A stretch of DNA of 64,000 nt, from positions 3,968,001 to 4,032,000 of the forward strand of contig NZ_CP061379.1 of assembly GCF_015624505.1 (NCBI RefSeq), read 5' to 3'. The translations under genes were made by a program, and so were the position numbers. Below, in pieces: positions 42,993-51,900 of this stretch. The DNA comes from Bradyrhizobium commune. Lineage in GTDB: Bacteria; Pseudomonadota; Alphaproteobacteria; Rhizobiales; Xanthobacteraceae. The notes beneath the pieces were generated by a model. The model was not told the DNA's origin. It was given only the letters and a program-made list of their open reading frames with translations, and ran no database searches. Within the stretch, counting starts at the first letter, position 1, and each line of letters starts with the position of its first letter.

Positions 42993-43017
42993 AAAAAGGC
43001 CCGCCTTGCGGCGGGCC
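42993..43017 (-). terminator. Rho-independent terminator
   Basis: On the minus strand GGCCCGCC-GCAA-GGCGGGCC is followed by TTTTTGCG. It lies 20 bases behind the stop of the 43037-43201 gene. Confidence 0.93.
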
Positions 43018-43036
43018 CTGAAGGACAGTAGTCGGT

Positions 43037-43201
43037 CTAAGCGGTTGCGGAAACGACCTCATCGTCCAATTCGAGGATGGCAGCGATGAGCCGGCGCAGG
43101 TCGACAGCGCCGTCGTCCAAGGTCTTGATGAGCCGCTTCTTGGCGGCGGCCTCGGTCTTGGTGGCCGCGCGCGTGACGATGATGCGGGGTTCGAGCGCCA
43201 T
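43037..43201 (-). CDS. small hypothetical element protein (54 aa)
   Basis: ATG 43201 (MALEPRIIVTRAATKTEAAA), stop TAG 43037, then a strong terminator. KKRLIKTLDDGAVDLRRLIA and AILELDDEVVSATA form two acidic helices. Similar small proteins are encoded in rhizobial mobile elements as far as I recall. Shine-Dalgarno is poor, so the true start could be upstream in the same frame. Confidence 0.6.
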   Translation of the reverse strand: MALEPRIIVTRAATKTEAAAKKRLIKTLDDGAVDLRRLIAAILELDDEVVSATA

Positions 43202-43380
43202 CGCTTCGCTGCTGGCCGCGCGATAACGCGGGCGAGCTCACGGCGGCGTCGCCGCCTGCGGCATAGAGGTGGTCTAGCTTGCGATGTAGGTCTTGGTGCG
43301 GGTACCGCGGCGCCGATGTTAGGCCAGACTTCGAGTGGGGGCAAGCCGCAGATCGCAGCGATGGGGTATCGAAACACAAG

Positions 43381-43644
43381 ATGACCAACGGCTGGGGGCA
43401 GCCTTTCGAGGACCCAATTGAGGTCGACGGACGCAAGCTGGTGACGCTGCGCGACGCCGGCGAGTACATCGTGGACCTGCCGAAAAAGACCCACGATCGA
43501 CCAGACTGGCGCACCGCAATGGAAGCCCTACTCCTTGTGGTTGAGCGCGATGGCCCCACGATGCTTGCCCGAATTGGTATGATGCGAGCGCTGAACAATA
43601 AGCCACCGCCGTCGCTCGCGAAGCGGACGAGCTCTAAGTCCTAA
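43381..43644 (+). CDS. conserved small mobile-element protein (87 aa)
   Basis: From ATG 43381: MTNGWGQPFEDPIEVDGRKL, VTLRDAGEYIVDLPKKTHDR, WRTAMEALLLVVERDGPTML and ARIGMMRALNN. I associate the GWGQPFDDPI...LVTL-DA--YI--LP pattern with proteins found in many rhizobial integrative elements; function unknown. Divergent from 43037-43201. Confidence 0.75.
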   Translation: MTNGWGQPFEDPIEVDGRKLVTLRDAGEYIVDLPKKTHDRPDWRTAMEALLLVVERDGPTMLARIGMMRALNNKPPPSLAKRTSSKS

Positions 43645-43768
43645 AAGCTTATTCGATAGAAGCTTCGCAACTTCGCCGTCAATGGCACTTGCGGCTAGTC
43701 GACTCAACGGCCAACCTGCGAGCGCATAGCAAGCCCGCCTCCGCGAGCCTTGCCAGACACCGGACAAT

Positions 43769-44011
43769 TCAGAATGAGCTGCGGCCCTTCCGTTGGGGGA
43801 CGAGCAGTTGATCGGGGCTTGTCTTCAACGCACGAGCCAAGCGAGCCACGATCACTATTGTGCAATTGCGCGTACCGCGCTCGACCTGGCTGACATAGGT
43901 TCTGTCAACCCCCGCCTCCAAGGCCAGGTCCTCCTGGGAAAGCCCTAAGCCCTTGCGGGCTTTCCGCACGGCTGCTGCCACGACGTCGATAATGCCAGTC
44001 TCGTCCTCCAT
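43769..44011 (-). CDS. XRE-family transcriptional regulator
   Basis: 80 residues from ATG 44011 (TTG 44023 is an alternative). A single Cro/C1-type helix-turn-helix: VRKARKGLGLSQEDLALEAG and VDRTYVSQVERGTRNCTIVI, ending LKTSPDQLLVP. The GLSQE-LA--AGVDRTY-S--ERG pattern is classic. Probably the element's repressor. It diverges from the 44127 gene, another HTH protein, with a 115-bp region between. Confidence 0.88.
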   Translation of the reverse strand: MEDETGIIDVVAAAVRKARKGLGLSQEDLALEAGVDRTYVSQVERGTRNCTIVIVARLARALKTSPDQLLVPQRKGRSSF

Positions 44012-44126
44012 CCGCGGAAGCAAGCCGGCGTGATGACTTTTGGTCTACGGACTATAAGTCCCATTTTTTGATTGATTAATGATGACTATCGTCTACAATT
44101 GCTCGTCACTATCGAGGAAAGCAGGA

Positions 44127-44927
44127 ATGCCCAGCACAGAGTGTATCGCGGTCGATCCGCCGGAGACCGACCCCGTCAAGGCGATCTTAGAAACCCGCTC
44201 CCACGACAGCCCAATCCCATCCAGAGCGCGGCTGCGGGCTGGAAGGCCAGCACGGCGCATCGAGCGGAGCCGCCTTAATAGCGCCCCACCCCCAAACCTG
44301 ATCCGGTTCTTTCGTCGTCGGGCCGGTTTATCCCTTCAAGACCTTGGCAAACTGGTCGGAGTCACACGTGAAACTATCCGCCGCATCGAGGAGCGCGACA
44401 CCTGGCTTGACGCAGAGCGCGCTACAGAGATCGGCCGGGCGCTCAGCCTGCCTAAGGAGGCTATCGGCTTCTCCACCGCTCCGGACGCCTACACTTGGGC
44501 GGCGAAGTCGCTGAGCGTCGTGGGATACGTCGCCGCCAACGATGAGATCAAAGACAGCGATCTATCCAGCCGACGCCTCGCCGGCAGCTCACACTTGCCA
44601 GACGACTCGGTGGCGCTGGACATCCAGCAGGGCAAGATGCGGGGCTGGCTCCTCGTGTATCGTCCCGAGTCATCCGAACCGATGACCAAGGACGTTCTAG
44701 AACGCCAGGGGTCGGACGAGAAATTCATTGCGTGCCTTGAGGACGGAACGACTTGGTGGCGTCACATCACGCCAGCTGCCCGGTCAAATCTTTATCACTT
44801 AAACTCGCGCTACCAGGATCCGATCAATGACGTCCGAATTGCGTGGGTTGCCAAGATCGTTGCCATCGAAAATGGCCTCGTGGAGTTGCCTACGCACGAA
44901 GAGCTCAGCAAGGTCGTCGGAGAATAA
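44127..44927 (+). CDS. HTH (XRE-type) regulator with unknown C-terminal domain
   Basis: 266 residues from ATG 44127, preceded by GAGGAAAGCAGGA. A variable N-terminus of about 60 residues is followed by a helix-turn-helix (FRRRAGLSLQDLGKLVGVTR, ETIRRIEERDTWLDAERATE). The second half (GRALSLPKEAIGFSTAPDAY, GYVAANDEI, DDSVALDIQQGKMRGWLLVY, YRPESSEPMTKDVLERQGSD) resembles the beta-rich S24-type domain of phage C2 repressors, but I see no clear Ser-Lys cleavage pair. Likely the element's regulator. Confidence 0.75.
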   Translation: MPSTECIAVDPPETDPVKAILETRSHDSPIPSRARLRAGRPARRIERSRLNSAPPPNLIRFFRRRAGLSLQDLGKLVGVTRETIRRIEERDTWLDAERATEIGRALSLPKEAIGFSTAPDAYTWAAKSLSVVGYVAANDEIKDSDLSSRRLAGSSHLPDDSVALDIQQGKMRGWLLVYRPESSEPMTKDVLERQGSDEKFIACLEDGTTWWRHITPAARSNLYHLNSRYQDPINDVRIAWVAKIVAIENGLVELPTHEELSKVVGE

Positions 44928-45089
44928 ACGCGTCCTCTTCAGCCATTGACTCGAAACCACCGAAGCTTCCCATCCGCAGGCTGCAGCAAACAAAGCAACG
45001 CATGCATCCGCCGCTCGACCCCGGAACGGCCTTGACCGCGGCCAATACCCATACGGCACCATCGAACAGCGCGAACTCCGGCACGCAGG

Positions 45090-45302
45090 TCTCGGGATTC
45101 GGAGAACCAGCACTCGCGCGAGATTAACTCGGATAATGAATGGCCGATCATGGTTCGCTACTTGGGCGAACGCGACGGTGTGCCACTGCAAGACATTTGG
45201 TCATACCAACCCTATACAGATGGTACCGTTTGGGGGCGCAACAAAGGGATAGACGCCGATGTTGCATGGCCCGGTCCCACTGATCCGGAGCGCCTAGGCT
45301 AG
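45090..45302 (+). pseudogene. fragment of a DNA methyltransferase gene
   Basis: The plus frame through TAG 45300-45302 reads SRDSENQHSREINSDNEWPI, MVRYLGERDGVPLQDIWSYQ, PYTDGTVWGRNKGIDADVAW and PGPTDPERLG, then a stop. This strongly resembles the region before the YPTQKP motif of site-specific (type III-like) DNA methyltransferases. No start codon, no catalytic motifs, and the reading frame ends exactly where YPTQKP should follow. Both ends of the gene are missing. Confidence 0.75.
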
Positions 45303-45333
45303 CGGATCACCACATCGTCCATGTGATTGCGCA

Positions 45334-45759
45334 CTACTCTACAATCTGCTCAACGTCCGCATCTAAACCAACCCGTAGAGCTTTGCGAGATTTGGGGCCG
45401 ACATGGGTCCATAGATTTTCTATAAGGCGATACTTCTCCTGCAGAGGCATTCTTGGCGGCAGAAGACGAAATAGTCGTTCCGCGACTGTACCGCTCATCT
45501 GAACGGCTCCGCTGCGCCGCCGGTCAAACGTCCTTTCCGCATACGCGCGTGCCTGCGCTCCATCTCAGCGCTCGTAGGCATCAAGGATGAGCCTCAGAGA
45601 GTGCGGCGGTAACGAGAAGAAGTACTCCTTCACGTCTTTATCGGTTCCGCCTAGCTCGGCGCTTAGCCGTCTCGCGTCCTCGATGTGCTGACGCGCTCGT
45701 TCGTGACCGATGTCCACATGTCGGCCGTGGTAGCGTCTGCTATAGCGGTGCCGAGTCAT
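45334..45759 (-). pseudogene. hypothetical element gene broken by an in-frame TGA
   Basis: From ATG 45759 the frame reads MTRHRYSRRYHGRHVDIGHE, GGTDKDVKEYFFSLPPHSLR, LILDAYER, then TGA (45565-45567). It goes on in the same frame with GAQARAYAERTF, RSGAVQMSGTVAERLFRLLP and RMPLQEKYRLIENLWTHVGP to a TAG at 45334. I recall a continuous protein of this kind in rhizobial elements, so the TGA looks like a nonsense mutation (the expected codons would be Lys-His) and the 3' end looks truncated. ATG 45498 with CGGAG could re-initiate a 54-aa product. Confidence 0.65.
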
Positions 45760-46201
45760 CAGGCACCCTTGAACTTGTCAAGCGGGCGTTGAAGGAAACT
45801 CTTTCGAACGCCGTGGCTAAACACCAACCGCACATAGTAGCCTTCGCCGCTCGGCTCGCGAGTGGCCTCCATTTGGCTTCCGACAGAGGCAAGTCGTTTG
45901 CCTTCAACGAAATCCGTCCCAGCATCATGCCGTCCGAAATGCGCTCAGCGACTGCTTTGCTGTTGGAGTTCGTAATGAATGCCCCGCCCGCGCTGCCGAG
46001 TCGTCGCTCGACCAGACCCGCGACTTCAAGCATCGTCATCGCTTCCCGCACGGTGTTGCGCCCGACCCCCAACTGCTTAGCCAGTTCTCGCTCCGGCGGC
46101 AGCCGTTGACCCGGACGCAGATGGCCGGACCGAAGCTGTTCTCGGATTTGGTCAGCGATGTCTTCGATGGCGCGGATCGACCGCGCCGGCCTCAAACTCA
46201 T
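45740..46201 (-). pseudogene. truncated GntR/FadR family regulator
   Basis: From ATG 46201: MSLRPARSIRAIEDIADQIR, REQLRSGHLRPGQRLPPERE and LAKQLGVGRNTVREAMTMLE give a complete GntR winged helix, followed by VERRLGSAGGAFI. After about residue 95 (DGMMLGRISLK) the sequence no longer resembles the FCD ligand domain, and another frame (45759-45872) takes over. The sensor domain is therefore lost, probably through deletion or recombination. Confidence 0.75.
45759..45872 (-). CDS. 37-residue coupled ORF
   Basis: ATG 45872 (MEATREPSGEGYYVRLVFSH, GVRKSFLQRPLDKFKGA) with GGAAG upstream. Its TGA overlaps the next start as ATGA, so it is coupled to the 45759 reading frame. It lies in another frame inside the degenerate 3' half of the GntR gene. 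The composition looks like real protein; an alternative is the 3' end of a larger lost gene. Confidence 0.5.
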   Translation of the reverse strand: MEATREPSGEGYYVRLVFSHGVRKSFLQRPLDKFKGA

Positions 46202-46441
46202 ATTCGCGTCAGACGTCAGCAATCCCCGCATTGGCCCAACCCATCTTAAGGCCCATCCGTGGAATGTGGAATGCCTGCAGGGTTCTTTCCCGGATTTACC
46301 CCAAAGACCTGCCATCCCGTCCCGATCCGCCGGCGACATCAGACTGTTCAGCAGAAATCCTTCGTAGATCGATGACTGGTTTCGGCCGCGACGATCGATA
46401 CGCAGATGCTCACGATCAACCAGCTGAGCGATGCACTCTGA

Positions 46442-46579
46442 TTATGCGGTCTGAGACGCCTCAGCCAATGGAAAATAAATGGCGTAAGCCCCCTCTGCAC
46501 TTCTAGAATATCTGCTTGTGCCTTGAGATTTTGTAGAACCGACATCGCGCGCAGGAGCGCGCGCACCCCTGTTAATCAT
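46442..46579 (-). CDS. possible 45-residue ORF with strong start signal
   Basis: AAGGAGAAAATT stands directly before ATG 46579; stop TAA 46442. MINRGARAPARDVGSTKSQG, TSRYSRSAEGAYAIYFPLAE. Composition is not strongly protein-like, and an overlapping frame (MSVLQNLKAQADILEVQRGL) competes. A GCGCGCGC stem directly after the start could make it a leader or attenuator. Low confidence. Confidence 0.3.
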   Translation of the reverse strand: MINRGARAPARDVGSTKSQGTSRYSRSAEGAYAIYFPLAEASQTA

Positions 46580-46792
46580 AATTTTCTCCTTGGTCGCTCT
46601 CGATGCGACGTCAGGAACGCTAGATGAAACAGGCGATCTCTTCGCCCCTTTGGCAAAGCCCTTCCCCCTCTTGGCAAGGCCTCTAACTCTCGTCGAGTCG
46701 CGCTTACCGCGTACTGTTTTCTACACAAAAGGAATGGCTGCAAGCCGGAGAAACTCGCACCCCTAAGCAATGAAAGAACTGATCTAAGCGGG

Positions 46793-47041
46793 TTAGAGAT
46801 ATTCGTAGACATCCTCGATGCCTGACTCGAAGCCGCTAAAGAAAGCGGGACTATAAAGTCTTCGAATTTCAGCGATGCGACCTTCAATCAGTACGTTCTC
46901 GCAACGGGCCTCTTCGATCATCTCCAACCAAAGCCTATGCGCATACTCGTAGCCGCGAAGAAAGGCTGAGTCCGCTGGACAAGTTCGAAAACACTCTAGG
47001 GAATCTCTTAGACAGGCTGAAGGAGTTTCAGGTGTCATCAC
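46793..47041 (-). CDS. hypothetical protein (82 aa)
   Basis: From ATG 47041: MMTPETPSACLRDSLECFRT, AFLRGYEYAHRLWLEMIEEA, NVLIEGRIAEIRRLYSPAFF and GFESGIEDVYEYL. Helical, acidic, plausible composition; no good Shine-Dalgarno. Unknown. In the AT-richer part of the element. Confidence 0.45.
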   Translation of the reverse strand: MMTPETPSACLRDSLECFRTCPADSAFLRGYEYAHRLWLEMIEEARCENVLIEGRIAEIRRLYSPAFFSGFESGIEDVYEYL

Positions 47042-48029
47042 AATACTTGACTAGTAGCGCTGTGCGTTTGTCGAAAGGGGCCCCACAAAAGCGAAGCGTT
47101 TTTGAAAAAACAAAATCGACGTGTTGGAGATATAAGCCAACATTTGTAAGCGTCAAGCATGAGCGCTTGTCGCATTTGAAATGTTTTTAGGGCCCGCTGG
47201 AGATTACGCGTCGACCGCCTTAGGAAGGGTGTCGAGCTCGTTGAAAGGCTGTTGCAACACGCAGGAGGGCCTTGGGAAGAGGGTTGTTGACCTCACGCTA
47301 TCGCGCGTAACAGGCTCAGTCGGGAAGATTGCTTGGAAAGAATGCGTAGCGAACGTCCAAATTGTGTCTGATGTCCCCTTTAAGCGCAATGCTTTGCACG
47401 CCACCAATCGAGACGATTTCGTTTGGCGCCTTAGAAGACGCTCCCACGCTCGGACGCGCCCGCGGCATGGCCGTGCCGGATTGTGTCGCCAGCGCGGTCG
47501 AGGCCGGGACTGGTTCGGGACGTCCGAGCCGTCTGGGCTCCGTCCATGCGATTAGAGCCGGAATCCGTAAAGGTCGGTGATCGTCGAGTGACAACTACAC
47601 GCCTTTGTTTCAAGAAGCGTGCGATTCGCGAATGGCATTCCTCAGATCGACTGCTCAGATTTGGGGTCGATAGATTTTTCTTGATCTCCTGGTGCACACG
47701 GCGCCCCCGAACCATTTGAAAAACTTGAACTCTCGCTGTAATCCATCATGGGCAAGTTTGATCTAGCTCCAGCAACCAAGGTCCAACGAGATCTTGCCAA
47801 CAATGGCGTTCGGTCGTCGATGGGAGCAAGCTCGCCCGCACTCTACGCCCTACCCCACGATCGCAGAGTCCCCGATATCCCTGTCGGGTCAGCCTGCACA
47901 TCGGTTTTTTCGGAGTTTGCTCGGCGTTCACTGACGTGGCGGCCAGCACACGCGCATGGTCGCCAAGTCGCGACTGCTATCCAGAGGCTTCAGACATTTC
48001 GTCACCTCCATGCCTGCTCCGGTTGGAGC
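47042..48029. other. degenerate non-coding stretch of the mobile element
   Basis: About one kilobase without a supportable gene. Frames such as 47362-47580 (plus) have Pro/Ser/Arg-rich translations and no start signals. Short protein-like islands occur, but none can be tied to a family. I read it as decayed DNA near the right end of the element. Confidence 0.5.
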
Positions 48030-48104
48030 GGATGCCGGGTGGGATTTGCACCCACTGGAAAGCGCCGCCTTGCAGGCGCACGGGACCTGCAACCATCTCA
48101 AATT
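48030..48104 (-). other. tRNA-like element, probably a remnant
   Basis: On the minus strand GTGGG-TGCAAAT-CCCAC (48039-48055) looks like a T-arm and CTGCAAG (48069-48075) like the anticodon loop of a tRNA-Cys (GCA). The stem around that loop has only three pairs, the acceptor ends do not pair well (ATGGTTG against CCGGCAT), and T55 is replaced by G. Either a decayed tRNA used as attachment site or another structured RNA. Confidence 0.3.
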
Positions 48105-48285
48105 GCTTCTTCAGGCGGTAGCCTGATCATGCCCGACCCCACTTCCCGGACGACGTCGTCGACCGTGACCGATTCCACCGCTCGACGCGACAACAGCGCA
48201 TTCACAGGGGCAACGAGTTGGGCGCGGTCCTGGCCCGTTTCTCGTGGCCGATTTTCGCGCGACGATTCGGATCGATGTTAGACAT
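48098..48285 (-). pseudogene. TetR-family regulator remnant with frameshift
   Basis: ATG 48285 gives MSNIDPNRRAKIGHEKRART and then runs into a stop. Shifting one frame continues RAQLVAPVNALLSRRAVESV and TVDDVVREVGSGM, which is the first helices and turn of a TetR DNA-binding domain. The expected KGTFYVHF helix is missing. So an N-terminal fragment of a TetR gene, truncated at the boundary with the degenerate region. Confidence 0.7.
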
Positions 48286-48400
48286 GCCCTGCGCTCGACG
48301 TTCAATCGTTCGTTAGGACAGATGACCAAAACGTCTACTCCTGTGACGCTTTCGGTTCGCGGTGTTCAGAGTGAAATGAGAAGGAGCGAGATCGCAGAGG

Positions 48401-48943
48401 CTATTCACAAACCAGAACGCGCCTGTTGCGCCGGTAGACGTAATAGCAGTCGCTATTGGAAGAATATCCATAGCGCGAGCTGCCATACGCGTAACCGGTA
48501 TAGGCTCCGGCGGCGTAGGCCCCGGCGGCATAGGCGCCATAGCGATAGCGCGACCGGCCATAGCCGGAGCCAGAGCCAGAGCTTCCGGAGTAGCTGCCGG
48601 AACGGCTGTAGCTGACGGACGCAGAGCGAGCCGAACTTGCCACTCCGCGACCACCACCGCGCACACCGGCAAACGCCCTGGGATTGCCGCGCGGGCCGGC
48701 GCCCGCGCCCCGAGGACCCGGACCGCCGAAGCCGGCGCGCGGCCCACCACCAGGCCCCAGCGGAGGACGACCCGCGAACGCCGGAGGACCTCCGCCCGCC
48801 ATCGGCGGAGGCCCGCCGGCCATTGGAGGGGGCCCGCCCATCGGGGGAGGCCCGGGAAACTGCGCGAACGCCGCGCCTGCCAGCAACGAGAGCGTTGCGA
48901 GGGTCACGCTGACGGACAGCGCCAAAAATGTCTTTCGGGACAT
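48401..48943 (-). CDS. exported Gly/Pro-rich protein
   Basis: 180 residues from ATG 48943. Signal peptide MSRKTFLALSVSVTLATLSL ... AAFAQF; then a Pro/Gly/Met repeat region (GPPPMGGPPPMAGG), a Gly/Arg-rich middle, a Ser/Gly/Tyr part (YSRSGSYSGSSGSGSGYGRS) and the end DCYYVYRRNRRVLVCE. It follows the RND pump gene by 14 bases and is probably in the same transcript. A close relative in design is 57768-58436. Confidence 0.8.
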   Translation of the reverse strand: MSRKTFLALSVSVTLATLSLLAGAAFAQFPGPPPMGGPPPMAGGPPPMAGGGPPAFAGRPPLGPGGGPRAGFGGPGPRGAGAGPRGNPRAFAGVRGGGRGVASSARSASVSYSRSGSYSGSSGSGSGYGRSRYRYGAYAAGAYAAGAYTGYAYGSSRYGYSSNSDCYYVYRRNRRVLVCE

Positions 48944-48956
48944 GGTGTTTTCCTTG

Positions 48957-51900
48957 CTAGAATTGCGGTTCGGGGACTTGCGCCGGCGCATTGTGTGCTG
49001 GGCTCCGCTCCGCCGAGGGATTGTCGGGGACCGCCGTCCCGTGCGCGGTTTGCTGATCATTCGGACCAGGGTAGATTCGGAACCACGTTACATAGAGCGC
49101 CGGCAGGAATAGCAGCGTCAGCAGCGTGCCCACGATGATGCCGCCCATCATGGCGTAGGCCATCGGGCCCCAGAAAATCTCGCGCGCGATCGGGATCAGC
49201 GCGAGACTCGCGGCAGCTGCGGTCAACAGGATCGGCCGCATACGATGCTCGGTCGCCTCTAACACAGCTTCCCAGGGCGGCCGCCCTTCCTGCTCCAATT
49301 CCTCGATCTGGACGATGAGGATCACGGAGTTACGGACCAGGATGCCGATCAGCGCCAGCACGCCGAGAATGGCGACGAAGCCCATCGGCGCGCCGCTCGG
49401 GAGCATCGCCATGACCACACCGATCACGGCAAGCGGCGCGACCGCAAACACCAGGAACAGCTTGGAGAAGCTCTGCAGCTGGAGCATCAGCACGGTCGCC
49501 ATCACGAACAGCATCAGCGGAACGACGGCCACGATCGGCGCCTGGCTCTTGGCGCTCTCCTCGACGGAGCCGCCGATCTTCAGCGTGTATCCCGCAGGAA
49601 GGTCCTTGGTGAACTCGGCCACCTTAGGCGCAAGGTGATCGACGACCGTTTTTGGCTGCGCATTGCCAACGACGGCAGTTTTCAGCGTGACGGTCGGGAT
49701 GCGCGCGCGCCGCCAAATCGTCGGCTGCTCGAGCTCGTAGTGCAGGTTGGCTACGGCCCCGAGCGGCACCGACTGACCGCTGGCCGCAGGCAATTGGAGA
49801 TCGCGTAGCGTATCGATCGAGGCGCGCTCGGCCGCCATGGCGCGTGCCGTGACATTGACGAGATAGATGCTGTCGCGGACCTGGGTGATTGACGAGCCGG
49901 CGAGCACCGAATTCAAGGCGGTGGCGATGTCTTCCGAGGTCACGCCGAGCTGGCGCGCCTTGTCCTGGAGCACGTCGACCTTGACGACGCGCGCAGGCTC
50001 CATCCAGTCGAACACCACGTTGCCGAGATCGGGGCTGCTGCGCAGAACGCCGGCGAGCTTCTGGGAGAGCTCCCTGACCTTGGCGAGGTCGGGACCGCTC
50101 AAGCGGTATTGCACGGGACGTCCGACTGGCGGCCCGACCTCAAGCAGCTTGACGTAGGTGTCCGTTCCAGGGAACGTCTTCTTCAGATAGTCCTCGAATT
50201 GCGCCTTGACCTTGTCGCGTGCCGCAATGCCGCCCTTGGTCACGATCACCTGCTCGCCGAACCATGTGTTGGACGGCTGCACGTCGAATGACAGGACGAA
50301 GCGCGGCGCGGCGGTGCCGACATAGCTCGACCAGTGCTCGACCGAATCATTGCCCTGGAGCTGCTCGCGTTCGAAGCGCGCTATCTGCGCGTCGGTATCG
50401 GTAATCGATGCGTTCTGCGGCAGGCTCCAGTCGATCACCAGTTCGGCGCGGTCAGATGACGGGAAGAACTGCTGCTGCACGAACTGCATGCCGAACAAGG
50501 CCAGCAGGAACGCCGCAACCGTGACCGAGATCGTGCTCCAGCGGTGATTCATGCAGAACAGGAGCAGGCGTGCAAACATCTGCCCAACGCGACCCTTCTG
50601 CTCGTGATGCCCCTTCATCTTTGCGGGCAACATGGTAACGCCGAGCAGCGGCGTGAACACCACCGCAACGACCCACGACACGATCAGGGAGACCGCGATC
50701 ACCACGAAGAGAGTGAAGGTGAACTCGCCAGCATTGCTGCTGTTGAGCCCGATCGGGATGAAGCCGGCAACGGTGACCAGCGTGCCGGTGAGCATCGGGA
50801 AGGCGGTCGATGTATAGACGTAGGTTGCTGCCTTCTCCAGGGGATCGCCGACCTCGAGCCGCGCCACCATCATTTCGACCGCGATCATGGCGTCGTCGAC
50901 CAGGAGACCCAGCGCGATGATCAAGGCGCCGAGCGAGATGCGTTGCAGCGAAATCCCGGCATACTCCATCACGACGAAGGTGATGGCCAGCACCAGCGGG
51001 ATGGCGATCGCCACGACGAGCCCCGCGCGCACGCCCAGGCTGATAAAGCTGATAGCGAGAACGATCACCACGGCTTCGAACAACGCCTTGGTGAAGCCGT
51101 GGACCGCTTCCTCGACGACGACCGGCTGGTCGGCGACCTTATGGACCCCCACGCCGATCGGCAGATCGGCCGTGATCTTTCTCATTTCCTGCTCGAGCCC
51201 CTCGCCGAAGTGCAGCAGGTTTGCGCCCGTCTTCATGCCGATGGCGAGCGCGATCGCGGGCTGGCCGTTATACCTGAACAGCGATTGGGGCGGGTCGACG
51301 TAACCGCGCGTGACGGTGGCGACGTCGGTCAGCGGGAAAAAGCGGTCGTTGATGCGAAGATTGACCGCCTTCAGACTAGCCTCCGACGTGAACTGGCCAC
51401 TGACGCGCACGCTGATCCGCTCGGGACCCTCCTGGAACACGCCGGAAGCCGCGACCGCGTTCTGCCCCTGCAGCGAAGACATGATCGCGTGAACATCGAG
51501 GCCAAGGGCAGCAACCTTGCGGGTGGAGAATTCGAGATAGATCACCTCGTCCTGCGCGCCGAGAATGTCGACCTTGCCGGCACCCGGGACGGTCAACACC
51601 CTGGCGCGGATGTCCTCGACCTCATCGCGCAACTGCCGTTGGCTCAAGCCGTCGCTGGTGAAGGCATAGATGTTGCCGAAGACGTCGCCGAAGCGATCGT
51701 TGAAGACAGGCCCGAGCACGCCTTGCGGGAAATCGCCCTTGATATCCGCGATCATGTTGCGGACGCGAATCCAGGTCGGCTTCACGTCAGCGGCCTTGGT
51801 GCTGTCGCGCAGATAGACATAGACGGTGGTCTGACCCGCGACCGTCACGCTCTTGGTGTAGTCGAGCGATTCCAGCTCCTCGAGCTTCTTCTCGATCCGG

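Noticed and set aside
47362..47580. Possible 72-codon plus-strand gene in the element
   Set aside because: No Shine-Dalgarno, a Pro/Arg/Ser-rich translation, and competing frames on both strands; not supportable.
48030..48104. Cobalamin riboswitch reading of the GGTGCAAATCC segment
   Set aside because: The segment GTGCAAATCC resembles the riboswitch core, but the GGGAA and CCCGC-ACTG parts are missing and no cobalamin gene follows.
41196..48400. Right attachment site (copy of tRNA-Glu 3' end) of the element
   Set aside because: No sequence matching the last 20-25 bases of the tRNA was seen up to 49 kb by eye; a computed search is needed.
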